Below are positions 12,642 to 20,462 of a DNA stretch of 21,642 nt, in pieces; position 1 is the first letter of the stretch; each line of letters opens with the position of its first letter. Source of the DNA: Avisuccinivibrio_A sp964651505. Lineage in GTDB: Bacteria; Pseudomonadota; Gammaproteobacteria; Enterobacterales; Succinivibrionaceae. Below the pieces are notes generated by a model. That model saw only the letters and a list, made by a program, of their open reading frames with translations. It did no database searches and was not told the DNA's origin. A program made the translations under genes and the position numbers. The stretch is from positions 1 through 21,642 of the forward strand of contig CAZYXT010000031.1 of assembly GCA_964651505.1 (NCBI GenBank). The letters are read 5' to 3'.

Positions 12642-15542
12642 TTAGTGAAAAAAAGAGGCAAGTCTTTTAAGCAAACCGTTTTTGGAGGCATCTTGGTTTT
12701 TGGACTCTTCTTGCTTGTTGGGATTATTGCCCTGCGGCGCAGCAGCGGCTGCGGAAACCTGCAAGGCAGATGCCTGCCCCTGACCGTGGTTTATGTTGAT
12801 GTTCTTGGCCAACTGCAGGGTGTCCTCGTCTTCAAGCTCGTCAGAGGGGCGCACCTGCATGATGGTTTTGGCATCGAGGGCGGGGTTTGCCCCAGGCTGA
12901 GAAGCCTTGGCGCCCACTTCCTGATAGAGTTTTGAAAAATTAAAGTTCTCATCAAAACTCTCGTCGATGAGCACATTGCTCTGGGTGGGCCTTTGCACCG
13001 TAAAATCAAGCTCGGATGCGACAGAGGGGGCCGCAGCAGGACTCATCGCAGCCTGAATGGGTGTTCCCTGCACTCCTGCCTGATTTAAGATGGGCGGCAT
13101 CTGCAAAAGATCAGGCTCCCCCGTAACCTTGGCTGCGGCTGCAGCTTCAGCCTGCATTTGTCCTTCTTTTATAAGCTGCTCTTGATAAAGCCTGCTAAGA
13201 TCGGACTTTTGATCTTGTGCTTTAGTTTGCTGCACCTCTTCATCGGCAGGGGCTTGGGCCGCAGTCTGAGCATTGGAAGCTTGTGTTATGCTCTCCTCTT
13301 GAGGCGCGGATTGGACTTGGACCGCTTCAGGCTCATCTTGGGCAGGCGCAGCCTCGGCTCGGGCACTTTCTTGAGGATCTTGAGCGGGGGCAGGGGCGGC
13401 CTCCTCTTGCGCCGTCGCGCTGCCGCCTTTATCGCCCTCTCTTGCATCTAGGGAAGCAGGGGCATTTTCTTGGGCGGGGGCGTCCTTTGAGGCAATGGTT
13501 TTATCTTGGGTCTGCCCGGGGGTTTGCCTGTCGATGTTTACGTACTGATAAAAGCCTGCCATGGTGCGCCCTTGGGCGTCGACCGTCTGCTTTGAGTAAT
13601 TGATGCTGCTCTCTTCGGGACCTATGACCGTCGAGAACCCAAAGCTCATGTCAATGGCGGGCGAGGCAGTTGCTGCCTGAGGTTGCGCCGTCTGTGTGTT
13701 TGATGAGGCATCACTCTTGTCGACGGCCCCTTGGGCATTGCTTTGCTTATCTGTTTGAGCAGGGGCTTCTTCTTGCGCGGGAGTCTGTGTGGCCTGACCC
13801 TCGGTTTTTGATTGCTCCTGTTTTGGCGCGGCGGCATCTGATGCGATGGCAGTTTGATTCCCGGTGCCCTGCGCATTCATGGCCGCTCCTTGCTGCAACA
13901 AAGCCTGAGCCTTGGCATTTTGCTCTTTGAGCTGGGCCAAGGTGTTGCCTGCAATCTGTCCTGCGTCCTGCAAGGTCTGATACCAGATCTTAACCTGGGC
14001 CTGCAATTGTTTTTGCGTTTCAAGCTGAACGCTCACGGCCTCTTTGGCAGCGGCTATGGCCTCTTTTTGAAATTGCAAAAGCTCGTTTTTAAGCTCGGCA
14101 ATTTGGGCTTTGGCCTGTTCAATTTCAGCCTGTCCTGTCGAAGAGGCGGCAGGGGTGCTTTGTGCATTTAAGTTTTCAGAAGTTGTGCTTTGCTCTTGTG
14201 TCTTGGGTTGCGCCAAAGCCGCGGCAGTCTCATTGCTTGAAGATTGGGAGGCGGCAGCAGGCAGATTGGTGCCTAAGCTTTGGACCGAGCGCTGCAAAAG
14301 CGGGCTTTGATAAACCCTGCGGGGAATGGTGAAGATCTCCTCGGAGGCTCTTGCCTCTTTTTGAGCAGGCCTTTGGCCTTCTTTTTCAAGCTGCCTTAAC
14401 TCTTGTTCGTAGTAATCAGGCAGTTTGGCAGGATCGGGCAGCTTGCCCTCGCGGATAAGACGCTGCCGCTCCCTGGTAAACTGCATTTGCAATTTGGCAG
14501 CGCGCGCCGAAAGCTCGGAGAGCGAAAGCTTGGATCCCTGCGCATCAGATTGGCGCGAAATGTTTTGCGCTGTCTCTTTTAAGGAAGTCTTGGAGGCAGA
14601 CGCGCCGTTATCGTCGCTCTTGGCGGCACTTGTCGTTCCCAAGGTTGTCTGTGATGAGCTTTGCGGATATAAATTGCCCGATTTGGCGATGTCGGCTGCC
14701 TTTTGCACCAAGGTTCTTATCTTCTCAAGCGATGGATCGGGCACAAGCTCAGATTGGGCTTTGGCGTTTTTCTTGAAAATATCAAGATAGGTTTGCCAGC
14801 CATCGGAGGTGCTGCTTTTAACCGTGCTTTGAGATGAATTTTGGCTGCTTTGGGCGGTCGTCGCGCTTTTTGCTGCCTGCTTTTCTTGGGCTTGTTTTTG
14901 CGCCTCTTTCAGCAAGATCTCAGGCTGATTGCTTTGAATATAGGACAATGCCGCCTTTAAGGTGCGCGCTGCGGCCAGTTTTTGTCCTGTTGTGGCAGCG
15001 CTCAGGCTTATTTGATGCAAATTAAGATCGCGCATCAGCCCTGCGCCTATTTTTTTTACAGAGCTCAAGTCGGCCAGGCTTTGCAAAATGGTCTTGGACA
15101 AATAAGTGCCGGTCTCGCTTAGCTTTAAGATGGCAGGCAGTTTGTCAAAATTGTCCTTATAGCTTTGATAGGCATCGGCCGCCCTGATAAAGCGCGTCGA
15201 GGATGACAAACCCCGCGCCAGGGTTTCTTGTACTTTAGGATCGCTTTTGCCCAGGCTTTGAGTAAGCTTCAAATAAGCAAGGGTCCGCCCGTACATGCTC
15301 TCGTTTGCGGCCATGCTTTGCCCTTTGACCAGGGTGCTCAGGTTGCGGTTGAGATTTAAGATGGTGTGATTGAGTCTCTCGGCAACCTGTCCTTGTCCTG
15401 AGGCCAGAATGGACAACAGGGCGCGGGTTGACTGCAGATTGTACCCGATGTCGCCTTGAGCGCCTGCTGCCTTTTCAGAGCGGTTTTTGACAGATGAGGC
15501 GGCGGATTGATCTAAGGTTCGCTCAACTTTGACAGTGGTCAT
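12642..15542 (-). CDS. Large Ala/Gln/Ser-rich protein, probable N-terminal part of a FliK-like protein
   Basis: 966 codons with no recognisable enzyme domain. Residues 1 to about 220 look mainly helical. About 220-470 are Ser/Gln/Ala-rich and low in complexity. About 470-555 form a probable coiled coil (Gln/Lys/Glu/Ala heptads around IEQAKAQIAELKNELLQF). The rest is Ala/Pro/Gln/Glu-rich with two similar short motifs, LSRLYQEQ and FSKLYQEV. Such a composition fits FliK N-terminal regions, which act as exported length rulers, though this one is unusually long. It ends ASFFH immediately after a U7 run, where a -1 shift enters the frame encoding a FliK C-terminal domain. The ATG at 15542 has only a weak, distant AAGG. 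No signal peptide is visible. Confidence 0.65.
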   Translation of the reverse strand: MTTVKVERTLDQSAASSVKNRSEKAAGAQGDIGYNLQSTRALLSILASGQGQVAERLNHTILNLNRNLSTLVKGQSMAANESMYGRTLAYLKLTQSLGKSDPKVQETLARGLSSSTRFIRAADAYQSYKDNFDKLPAILKLSETGTYLSKTILQSLADLSSVKKIGAGLMRDLNLHQISLSAATTGQKLAAARTLKAALSYIQSNQPEILLKEAQKQAQEKQAAKSATTAQSSQNSSQSTVKSSTSDGWQTYLDIFKKNAKAQSELVPDPSLEKIRTLVQKAADIAKSGNLYPQSSSQTTLGTTSAAKSDDNGASASKTSLKETAQNISRQSDAQGSKLSLSELSARAAKLQMQFTRERQRLIREGKLPDPAKLPDYYEQELRQLEKEGQRPAQKEARASEEIFTIPRRVYQSPLLQRSVQSLGTNLPAAASQSSSNETAAALAQPKTQEQSTTSENLNAQSTPAASSTGQAEIEQAKAQIAELKNELLQFQKEAIAAAKEAVSVQLETQKQLQAQVKIWYQTLQDAGQIAGNTLAQLKEQNAKAQALLQQGAAMNAQGTGNQTAIASDAAAPKQEQSKTEGQATQTPAQEEAPAQTDKQSNAQGAVDKSDASSNTQTAQPQAATASPAIDMSFGFSTVIGPEESSINYSKQTVDAQGRTMAGFYQYVNIDRQTPGQTQDKTIASKDAPAQENAPASLDAREGDKGGSATAQEEAAPAPAQDPQESARAEAAPAQDEPEAVQVQSAPQEESITQASNAQTAAQAPADEEVQQTKAQDQKSDLSRLYQEQLIKEGQMQAEAAAAAKVTGEPDLLQMPPILNQAGVQGTPIQAAMSPAAAPSVASELDFTVQRPTQSNVLIDESFDENFNFSKLYQEVGAKASQPGANPALDAKTIMQVRPSDELEDEDTLQLAKNININHGQGQASALQVSAAAAAPQGNNPNKQEESKNQDASKNGLLKRLASFFH
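12648..12654 (-). promoter_or_regulatory. Candidate -1 frameshift heptamer U UUU UUU
   Basis: Seven T in the minus strand form X-XXY-YYZ in exact phase with the 966-codon ORF (UCU UUU UUU CAC UAA), two codons before its stop. A -1 slip here continues as F-F-S-L-S-E into the FliK-domain frame. The 24-nt region where both frames are open contains this site. Confidence 0.5.
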
Positions 15543-15680
15543 AATTACAGGGCCTTATGTTGACGGACGATTTTATTGCAGCTTATTTTCACCTTTAGCA
15601 ACTGACTCAACTCACGCTTATGTTGTAAAGCAAACGCAATATCTATGCTTTTAGATCGTCTGAAAAAGCGCCATCTTTAG

Positions 15681-15739
15681 GCAAGAGCGCAGTAGCAGAC
15701 CTGCGCTATTGCTTTTGGATTTTAAGGCTGAGCCCTTAA
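15681..15739 (-). terminator. Tandem hairpins downstream of minE
   Basis: TTAAGG pairs with CCTTAA (15722-15739) just past the minE stop. A longer stem, GCAATAGCGCAG with CTGCGCTCTTGC and one mismatch, follows around an 8-nt loop (15681-15712). Neither is directly followed by a T-tract on the minus strand; a TTTTT lies about 15 nt further on. They may protect or end the minCDE transcript. Confidence 0.35.
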
Positions 15740-15742
15740 GCT

Positions 15743-16024
15743 CTAGTCTTTTTCTTTGCGATCCAAAGAGACCGAGACTTCCATGATGGAGGTCTCGTCC
15801 TTGCGGGCGATGTTGACTTCCACATCCTCCTCGGAGGCAATGGGAACATACCTTTTGAGCACCTCGATGATCTCCTCGCGCAGCTTGGGCAAAAAGTCGG
15901 GCGTGTTGTTGCCGGTCCGGTCGTTGATGAGCACCAGATGCAGCCTTTGCTTGGCAGCTTCGCGGGCCGTGGGCTCCCTTTCCTTGCCGAAGATGGCGTC
16001 CGATATAAGATTGATAAGCGACAT
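15743..16024 (-). CDS. minE: Cell division topological specificity factor MinE
   Basis: Stimulates the MinD ATPase and drives the Min oscillation that keeps division at midcell. The 93-residue protein has an N-terminal membrane-targeting segment (MSLINLISDAIFG), the MinD-contact stretch AAKQRLHLVLINDR, and the topological domain LPKLREEIIEVLKRYV. It is a few residues longer than E. coli MinE (88). The ATG at 16024 is preferred over an in-frame GTG at 16027 because GGGAGG is 5 nt before the ATG but only 2 nt before the GTG. It lies 12 bp after minD and is the last gene of minCDE. Confidence 0.96.
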   Translation of the reverse strand: MSLINLISDAIFGKEREPTAREAAKQRLHLVLINDRTGNNTPDFLPKLREEIIEVLKRYVPIASEEDVEVNIARKDETSIMEVSVSLDRKEKD

Positions 16025-16036
16025 CACCGCCTCCCG

Positions 16037-17098
16037 TTACTTGCTGAAAAGAGATCTGAAAAGACTCTTTTTCTCCGTGGTAAACCTCAAAGCAACCTCA
16101 TTGCCAAGCAGTCTTTCGACGGCATCGGCATAGGCCAGTCCTGCATCGGAAGATTGGTTTAAGATGATGGGCTTGCCTTCGTTGGAGGCTTTTAAGACAT
16201 CGGGCGACTCCGGGATCACGCCCAAGAGCGGAATGCTCAAAAGCTCCTGCACGTCTTCAACCGAGAGCATCTCGTTTTTCTTGACGCGCCCAGGGACATA
16301 ACGGGTCAAAAGCAGCTTGGCCTCCACCAGCTCCCAGTCGAGCTTGGCGCGGCGGGACTTGGAGTTTAAGATGCCGATGATGCGATCGCTGTCGCGCACC
16401 GACGAGATCTCGGGGTTGGTGGTGACGATGGCTTCGTCGGCATAATACAGGGCCATCAGGGCGCCCTGCTCGATGCCTGCGGGGCTGTCGCACACGATGT
16501 ATTCAAAGCCTGCGTCATCAAGGCCCCTCAATACTCTGCCCACGCCTTCTAAGGTCAAGGCATCCTTATCCTTGGTTTGCGAGGCAGGCAGAACGTACAG
16601 ATTGTCAACGTGGCGATCTTTTATCAAGGCCTGATTGAGCTTGGCCTCTTTGTGGACCACGTTGATGAAGTCGTAAACCACGCGCCGCTCGCAGCCCATG
16701 ATGAGGTCGAGGTTTCTTAATCCCACGTCAAAGTCGATGACTGCGGTCTTGTGGCCTTTCATGGCCAATCCGGTGGCGATGGCAGCCGAGGAAGTGGTTT
16801 TGCCCACGCCGCCCTTGCCCGAGGTGACCACCAAGATCCTGGCCTTAAAAGGTTTGTTGTCAGGCTCGTCGTCCGCGGGGGGCTTGGCATTTTGCTGCGG
16901 TTTTTTCTTTTGAGACTTATTTTCAGGCTCATCTTTGGAGCCTGAAGCTTCAGTTTGAGCGGTTAGGGCTGCATCGTTTTCTTTGGCTTCATCTTCAGCA
17001 GTCTGCTCTTGTGCTGTTTGCTCCGATGCGGCAGTTTTCTTGATCTCTTCGTCCGTTTTCTTTGCCGCATCTTGCGACGTCTTCTTTTGTGCTGCCAT
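16037..17098 (-). CDS. minD: Septum site-determining ATPase MinD with an 84-residue N-terminal extension
   Basis: ParA-type ATPase that binds the inner membrane, recruits MinC and oscillates with MinE. Residues 86-353 are a standard MinD: deviant Walker A SGKGGVGKTT (93-102), AVIDFDVGLRNLDLIMGCERRVVYD, CDSPAGIE, and a C-terminal amphipathic membrane helix KKSLFRSLFSK. E. coli MinD (270 aa) begins MARIIVV, equivalent to residue 86 here. The preceding stretch is Lys/Glu/Gln/Ala-rich, with no start codon between it and the core that would give a normal MinD, and AAGGA lies 10 nt before the ATG at 17098. The extension therefore appears genuinely translated. It is 23 bp after minC. Confidence 0.96.
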   Translation of the reverse strand: MAAQKKTSQDAAKKTDEEIKKTAASEQTAQEQTAEDEAKENDAALTAQTEASGSKDEPENKSQKKKPQQNAKPPADDEPDNKPFKARILVVTSGKGGVGKTTSSAAIATGLAMKGHKTAVIDFDVGLRNLDLIMGCERRVVYDFINVVHKEAKLNQALIKDRHVDNLYVLPASQTKDKDALTLEGVGRVLRGLDDAGFEYIVCDSPAGIEQGALMALYYADEAIVTTNPEISSVRDSDRIIGILNSKSRRAKLDWELVEAKLLLTRYVPGRVKKNEMLSVEDVQELLSIPLLGVIPESPDVLKASNEGKPIILNQSSDAGLAYADAVERLLGNEVALRFTTEKKSLFRSLFSK

Positions 17099-17121
17099 AT
17101 TGCGTTTTTCCTTAAACCTCT

Positions 17122-17967
17122 TTATTTGAAGGTATTAGACATCGAAAATTCTTTGAAACCCCAATAGCGCAGGGACGAGCCCTGCAAGGTGATGGCGACC
17201 TCGCTCTGATAACGCTGCAAAACCTCCTCGTTTTGCAGATCTTCTGCGGTCTGATAGTTGCCCGCGATGGCCACCAAGGCAGGATCAAACTTGCCTTTGA
17301 CGCAGATCACCGCCGAGGTGAACCCGGGATCTGTGCTGTCCTTGGGATTGCCTGCATATAATTCCCCGCCTTTGAGATCGCCGAAAATAAAGACGTGATG
17401 GGAGGCGATGATGCGTGCCCGATCGCCCACCGAGCCGAAGATTGCCACGCTGTTGTCGGGGACGCTGATGGTTTCCCCCGAGCGGATGGGGCGGCTTATC
17501 ACCTTCAAAGGATTGGGGTTTTTGATCTCATAAGGCACCTTGACCTCGCAGGGCACCTTAACTTCCACCGGCACCTTAAGCTCGAGGATTTGCGTTACGA
17601 TCTTGGGCGGCAGGTTTTCTTGGCGGATGCGGGCAAACTTGTTGGAATTGATGATGGGGATGCCCTTTTGCGTCAAAAGGAGCGCCCGATCTTCGGTGGT
17701 GACCCCGGACAATCCCACAAGATGCAGCTTGTGCGCGGCAAATTGCTCTTGAAGCTTTTGAAAATCAAGATCGCAAAGTCTCGTTACGCAGGATACATCG
17801 AGCACCGCCGCCGAGTTTTGGTAGGCCTCAAGGAAGGGATCGACTTTTTTTGCAAGCAATTCCTCAATATCATCAAGATTGCCCGAAGGCAGGCTGATGG
17901 TATTTAAAGAATAGCCTGTGCGCATCACGGTGCCGAGCCCGGCGCCGTCCGAGAGTCGATCACTCAT
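17122..17967 (-). CDS. minC: Septum site-determining protein MinC
   Basis: Inhibitor of FtsZ ring assembly, delivered to the poles by MinD. The N-terminal FtsZ-antagonist domain covers roughly residues 10-115. The beta-helical MinD-binding domain covers about 160-265, with RPIRSGETISVP, HVFIFGDLKGGELYAGN and ALVAIAGNYQ. At 281 residues it is about 50 longer than E. coli MinC. The extra length is a repetitive linker, KVPVEVKVPCEVKVPYEIK (three KVPxE units), and a C-terminal tail of about 20 residues. The ATG at 17967 is preferred; an in-frame TTG at 17979 would add four residues and neither has a clear Shine-Dalgarno. First gene of minCDE. Confidence 0.95.
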   Translation of the reverse strand: MSDRLSDGAGLGTVMRTGYSLNTISLPSGNLDDIEELLAKKVDPFLEAYQNSAAVLDVSCVTRLCDLDFQKLQEQFAAHKLHLVGLSGVTTEDRALLLTQKGIPIINSNKFARIRQENLPPKIVTQILELKVPVEVKVPCEVKVPYEIKNPNPLKVISRPIRSGETISVPDNSVAIFGSVGDRARIIASHHVFIFGDLKGGELYAGNPKDSTDPGFTSAVICVKGKFDPALVAIAGNYQTAEDLQNEEVLQRYQSEVAITLQGSSLRYWGFKEFSMSNTFK

Positions 17968-18009
17968 ATAAAAAATCAATAAAACAAAAAATTAAACTGC
18001 ATGGATTTT

Positions 18010-18037
18010 AGCATAACACCTGAAAAAAAAATGTCTA
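18010..18037 (-). promoter_or_regulatory. Candidate promoter of minCDE
   Basis: Minus-strand TAGACA (18032-18037, 5 of 6) and TATGCT (18010-18015, 4 of 6) are 16 bp apart, with a run of nine T in the spacer, about 45 bp ahead of the minC ATG. Confidence 0.45.
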
Positions 18038-18104
18038 AGTTGCATGCAAAAGCGCCCCTCGGAGGGCAAATTCTCAAAATTTCCCCCGATTTTAAAGAGC
18101 GCGC

Positions 18105-18998
18105 TCAATTGCGCCTGCGATGCTTGTCAAGCTGGCTTATCAAAAGACCCGACATGGTCAGGATCATGCCTGCGATGCCCGGGAGGCTCAAGCTTTCATC
18201 AAGCACGATGACGGCGGCGGCCACGGTGATGACAGGGGACAAATAAAGGTAGGCGCTGGTTTTGACCACGCCGATAGCGCGCACGCCGAAAGACCAGCCG
18301 ACGTAGCCCAAGGCCGAAGCGCACAATCCCAAGAACAACAAATTGCCCCCGTAAAAAGGTGTTAAGAGCGTTTCAAGCTTTAAAGTGTAGTCCATAAAGT
18401 ACATCACAGGCAGCATGAAAATAAGACCGTAGCCGAAGATATGGCGGGTAAGCTGCAAAGACGGGTAGCCGCTGTTGAGGGCTTTATGCACGCACAGGCA
18501 ATACAGGGCCCAGGTGATGCAGGCCAGCAGCGCCAAACCGTCTCCGATAGGATTGAAGCTTATTTCATCAAGCGAGGAGAAGGTCAAAAGGCCGATGCCT
18601 GCCATGGCCATGACAAAGCCCAAAAAGAAGTTGAAATTCAATTTGGCCTTCGAGCCCAAAAAGCGATCGGTCAGCCCCGAGAAAAAGGGAATGGCGGCGA
18701 TGATGATCCCCACGTTGGAAGCTTTGGAGTAAATGAGGGCCGTGTTTTCGCACAAAAAGTACAAGGTGATGCCCAAAAGCCCTGCCATGGCCATGTAAAA
18801 CTCGTCTTTTAGGGATTTGACCTTCAAAAAGCGCGGGGCCAAAAGCCACATGGCGGCAAAACCCAGCACGAAGCGGTCAAACAAGATCTCGACAGGATTA
18901 AAGGCGGTCAAAAGCAGCTTGGTGTTGATGAAAGTCACACCCCATACTGCCACGGTGGCAAAAGTTGCGATGTGCCCCAGAATAATGGTCTTGGACAT
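18105..18998 (-). CDS. EamA/DMT-family inner-membrane transporter
   Basis: A drug/metabolite-type permease of 297 residues with about ten hydrophobic segments arranged as two EamA repeats (roughly residues 5-135 and 150-290). Typical signatures are VAVWGVTFINTKLLL in the first helix, ENTALIYSKASNVGIIIAAIPFF, and SAYLYLSPVITVAAAVIVLDESLSLPGIAGMILTMSGLLI near the end. The substrate cannot be told; family members export amino acids or other small metabolites. The frame is open to 19040, but the ATG at 18998 has AAGG 7 nt upstream and puts the N-terminus right before the first helix. Convergent neighbours are absent; it is divergent from the SorC-type regulator, which might control it. Confidence 0.9.
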   Translation of the reverse strand: MSKTIILGHIATFATVAVWGVTFINTKLLLTAFNPVEILFDRFVLGFAAMWLLAPRFLKVKSLKDEFYMAMAGLLGITLYFLCENTALIYSKASNVGIIIAAIPFFSGLTDRFLGSKAKLNFNFFLGFVMAMAGIGLLTFSSLDEISFNPIGDGLALLACITWALYCLCVHKALNSGYPSLQLTRHIFGYGLIFMLPVMYFMDYTLKLETLLTPFYGGNLLFLGLCASALGYVGWSFGVRAIGVVKTSAYLYLSPVITVAAAVIVLDESLSLPGIAGMILTMSGLLISQLDKHRRRN

Positions 18999-19028
18999 AA
19001 CAGGCCTTAATTTTTTTAAAGGGGCCCC

Positions 19029-19034
19029 ATTATA
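19029..19034 (-). promoter_or_regulatory. Candidate -10 box of the EamA transporter gene
   Basis: Perfect TATAAT on the minus strand about 30 bp before the ATG at 18998. No good -35 is seen. A GGGGCCCC palindrome follows at the expected start of transcription. Confidence 0.45.
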
Positions 19035-19098
19035 GCGCACCGCGGTTTTGGGGAGATATCTTCAAAAAAGCCTGCCGGGATCTTCCATGTGATTAGGA

Positions 19099-19135
19099 AC
19101 ACTGAGCAGATGGTATAGAGTGTGCATTTTGCTCA
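19099..19135. promoter_or_regulatory. Nested inverted repeats, candidate operator
   Basis: ACACT (19099-19103) faces AGTGT (19119-19123), and TGAGCA (19103-19108) faces TGCTCA (19130-19135), all in the gap between the divergent transporter and regulator genes. TGTGA at 19088-19092 resembles half of a CRP site. SorC-family proteins usually act on nearby promoters. Confidence 0.3.
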
Positions 19136-19241
19136 CTTTAAGGTCTTTTGCCTTAAAATATCAAGGATACGCACCAAGATCAGAGTCAAGCGTGCGCCCG
19201 TGATGGTCAGAGGGCGCATTAAGACACAGGAGCAAGATGAT

Positions 19242-20198
19242 ATGGCAACTCCCAAGGACGAAAAAATAGAGCTGGCAACGCGCGCGGCCTGGTTAAGCTA
19301 CATCGGGGGCATGACGCAGCAGGAGATCGCCGAAAATCTCAATGTCACCAGACAATCAAGCCAAAGACTGATCTCCTGGGCCCGCAGGCACGGCATAGTC
19401 TCGGTGTTTATTCAAAGCTCCATCTTAGAGTGCGTAAAATTGGAAAACTCCTTGCGATTGGCTTTTAATTTGAAGTTTGTGCGCATTGTCCCCGGGACGG
19501 GGCTGACCGACGCAGTCAAAAAAGAGCTTATTTGCAACATGGCCACCTCCGTGATCCGCGATCTGGTGGAGACGGCCTCCCCCGGCACTGTGTTCGGCTT
19601 TGGCTCGGGGCGCTTTTTGCGTCAGATCATCAATGCCCTGCCCGAGTTTAACAAGCCCGATATTTCCTGCGTCTCGACGGTGGGCGCCATCGCCCAGGAC
19701 GGCTCGTGCTCGCAATATGAGATCTCATCGCTGTTTGCCAACAAGACCAATTGCAAGCGCTATATGCTGCCCGTGCCGATCTTTGCGGAGGATGAGAAAG
19801 AGCACAAGGCCTTTACCCAAAACGGTATCTATCAAAAAATCTCCGAGGTCGCCTTGCAGGCCAATCCCATTTTTTACGGAGTGGGGCAGGTCTATTTGGG
19901 CTGTCAGATCCACGAGTCGGGCTTTATCTCCGATGAGGAGATCTCCAACCTCAAAGATCGCAAGGCCATAGGCGAGCTTAACGGCACCTTTTTTGACATT
20001 GACGGCAAGAGGGTGAGCAGCAGGCTTGATGCCCTGTGCACCAGCCTGCCCTTTGGCGATCCCCAGAGCAAAACCATGATTGCCATCAGCGGCGGCAGCG
20101 GCAAGGCCCAATCTTTGGCGGCGGCCATGAAGGCAGGCTTCATCAACGGCATCATCACCGATGAGGAGACGGGCAAGGAGATTTTAAAGTACTCATAA
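19242..20198 (+). CDS. SorC/DeoR-family sugar-responsive transcriptional regulator
   Basis: A 318-residue regulator with an N-terminal helix-turn-helix (about residues 23-50, MTQQEIAENLNVTRQSSQRL) and a C-terminal sugar-phosphate-binding domain of the SorC type. That domain shows VPGTGL, VFGFGSGRFLRQIINALP, YGVGQVYLG and ISGGSGKAQSLAAAMKAGFINGIITDEETG. The family senses phosphorylated sugars and controls sugar or polyol operons. The frame is open to 19122, but the ATG at 19242, with AGGAG 9 nt upstream, gives a normal family N-terminus (MATPKDEKIELATRAAWLSYI). Its expected partners may be the transporter opposite it or the degraded sugar-permease gene that converges on its 3' end (6-bp overlap of stops). 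Confidence 0.92.
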   Translation: MATPKDEKIELATRAAWLSYIGGMTQQEIAENLNVTRQSSQRLISWARRHGIVSVFIQSSILECVKLENSLRLAFNLKFVRIVPGTGLTDAVKKELICNMATSVIRDLVETASPGTVFGFGSGRFLRQIINALPEFNKPDISCVSTVGAIAQDGSCSQYEISSLFANKTNCKRYMLPVPIFAEDEKEHKAFTQNGIYQKISEVALQANPIFYGVGQVYLGCQIHESGFISDEEISNLKDRKAIGELNGTFFDIDGKRVSSRLDALCTSLPFGDPQSKTMIAISGGSGKAQSLAAAMKAGFINGIITDEETGKEILKYS

Positions 20199-20462
20199 TA
20201 AAAACGCCCCCTGAGGAAGGGGCGCGAGCACGTAGTTGATAAAGCTGACTTTCGTCAGCCCCCGCATGAAAGAAACCTGTACTTCCTTTCTATTCTTATC
20301 CATTACCACGGCCAAGATGATGATGCAACCCATGGCGACCGTCTGCCAGTAGGAGGAGACGCCCAAGAGGCTCAAGGAATTGTTGATGACGCCTATCACG
20401 ATGAGGCCGAACACGGTTTGGATCATGCCGCCGCTGCCGCCTGACATGGAGGTGCCGCCTTG
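20193..20462 (-). pseudogene. 3' remnant of an RbsC-like sugar ABC transporter permease
   Basis: About 90 codons equivalent to the last two membrane segments of a ribose-type ABC permease: GGTSMSGGSGG, IGVINNSLSLLGVSSYW and IILAVVMDKNRK. Compare E. coli RbsC LGFLNNGLNLLGVSSYYQ. The matching upstream roughly 250 residues are absent; beyond about 20462 the opposite strand encodes an unrelated fragment. After the usual end (near DKNRK) the frame continues about 25 more codons through a terminator hairpin. It is therefore a truncated, inactive relic. Its presence beside a SorC-type regulator suggests a former sugar-uptake operon. Confidence 0.75.
20200..20224 (-). terminator. Intrinsic terminator for leftward transcription
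   Basis: On the minus strand CGCCCC pairs with GGGGCG around an 8-nt loop, followed by TTTTTATTA. A second hairpin with a GAAA tetraloop (GCTGAC/GTCAGC, 20244-20259) precedes it. Both lie inside the reading frame of the permease remnant, suggesting that gene has lost its original stop codon. Confidence 0.7.

Noticed and set aside
12791..14310. Several long antisense and shifted frames inside the 966-codon ORF
   Set aside because: Low-complexity, GC-skewed coding sequence naturally leaves other frames open; their products are Arg/Leu-rich without motifs.
15543..15620. TAAAGGTG...CAATAAA ahead of the large flagellar ORF as a sigma-28 promoter
   Set aside because: Spacing and the -10 half match the FliA consensus poorly; TTGAGT-17-AATAAG is an equally weak sigma-70 option, so no promoter was called.
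16025..16027. GTG as the minE start
   Set aside because: It lies only 2 nt after GGGAGG, too close; the ATG at 16024 has better spacing.
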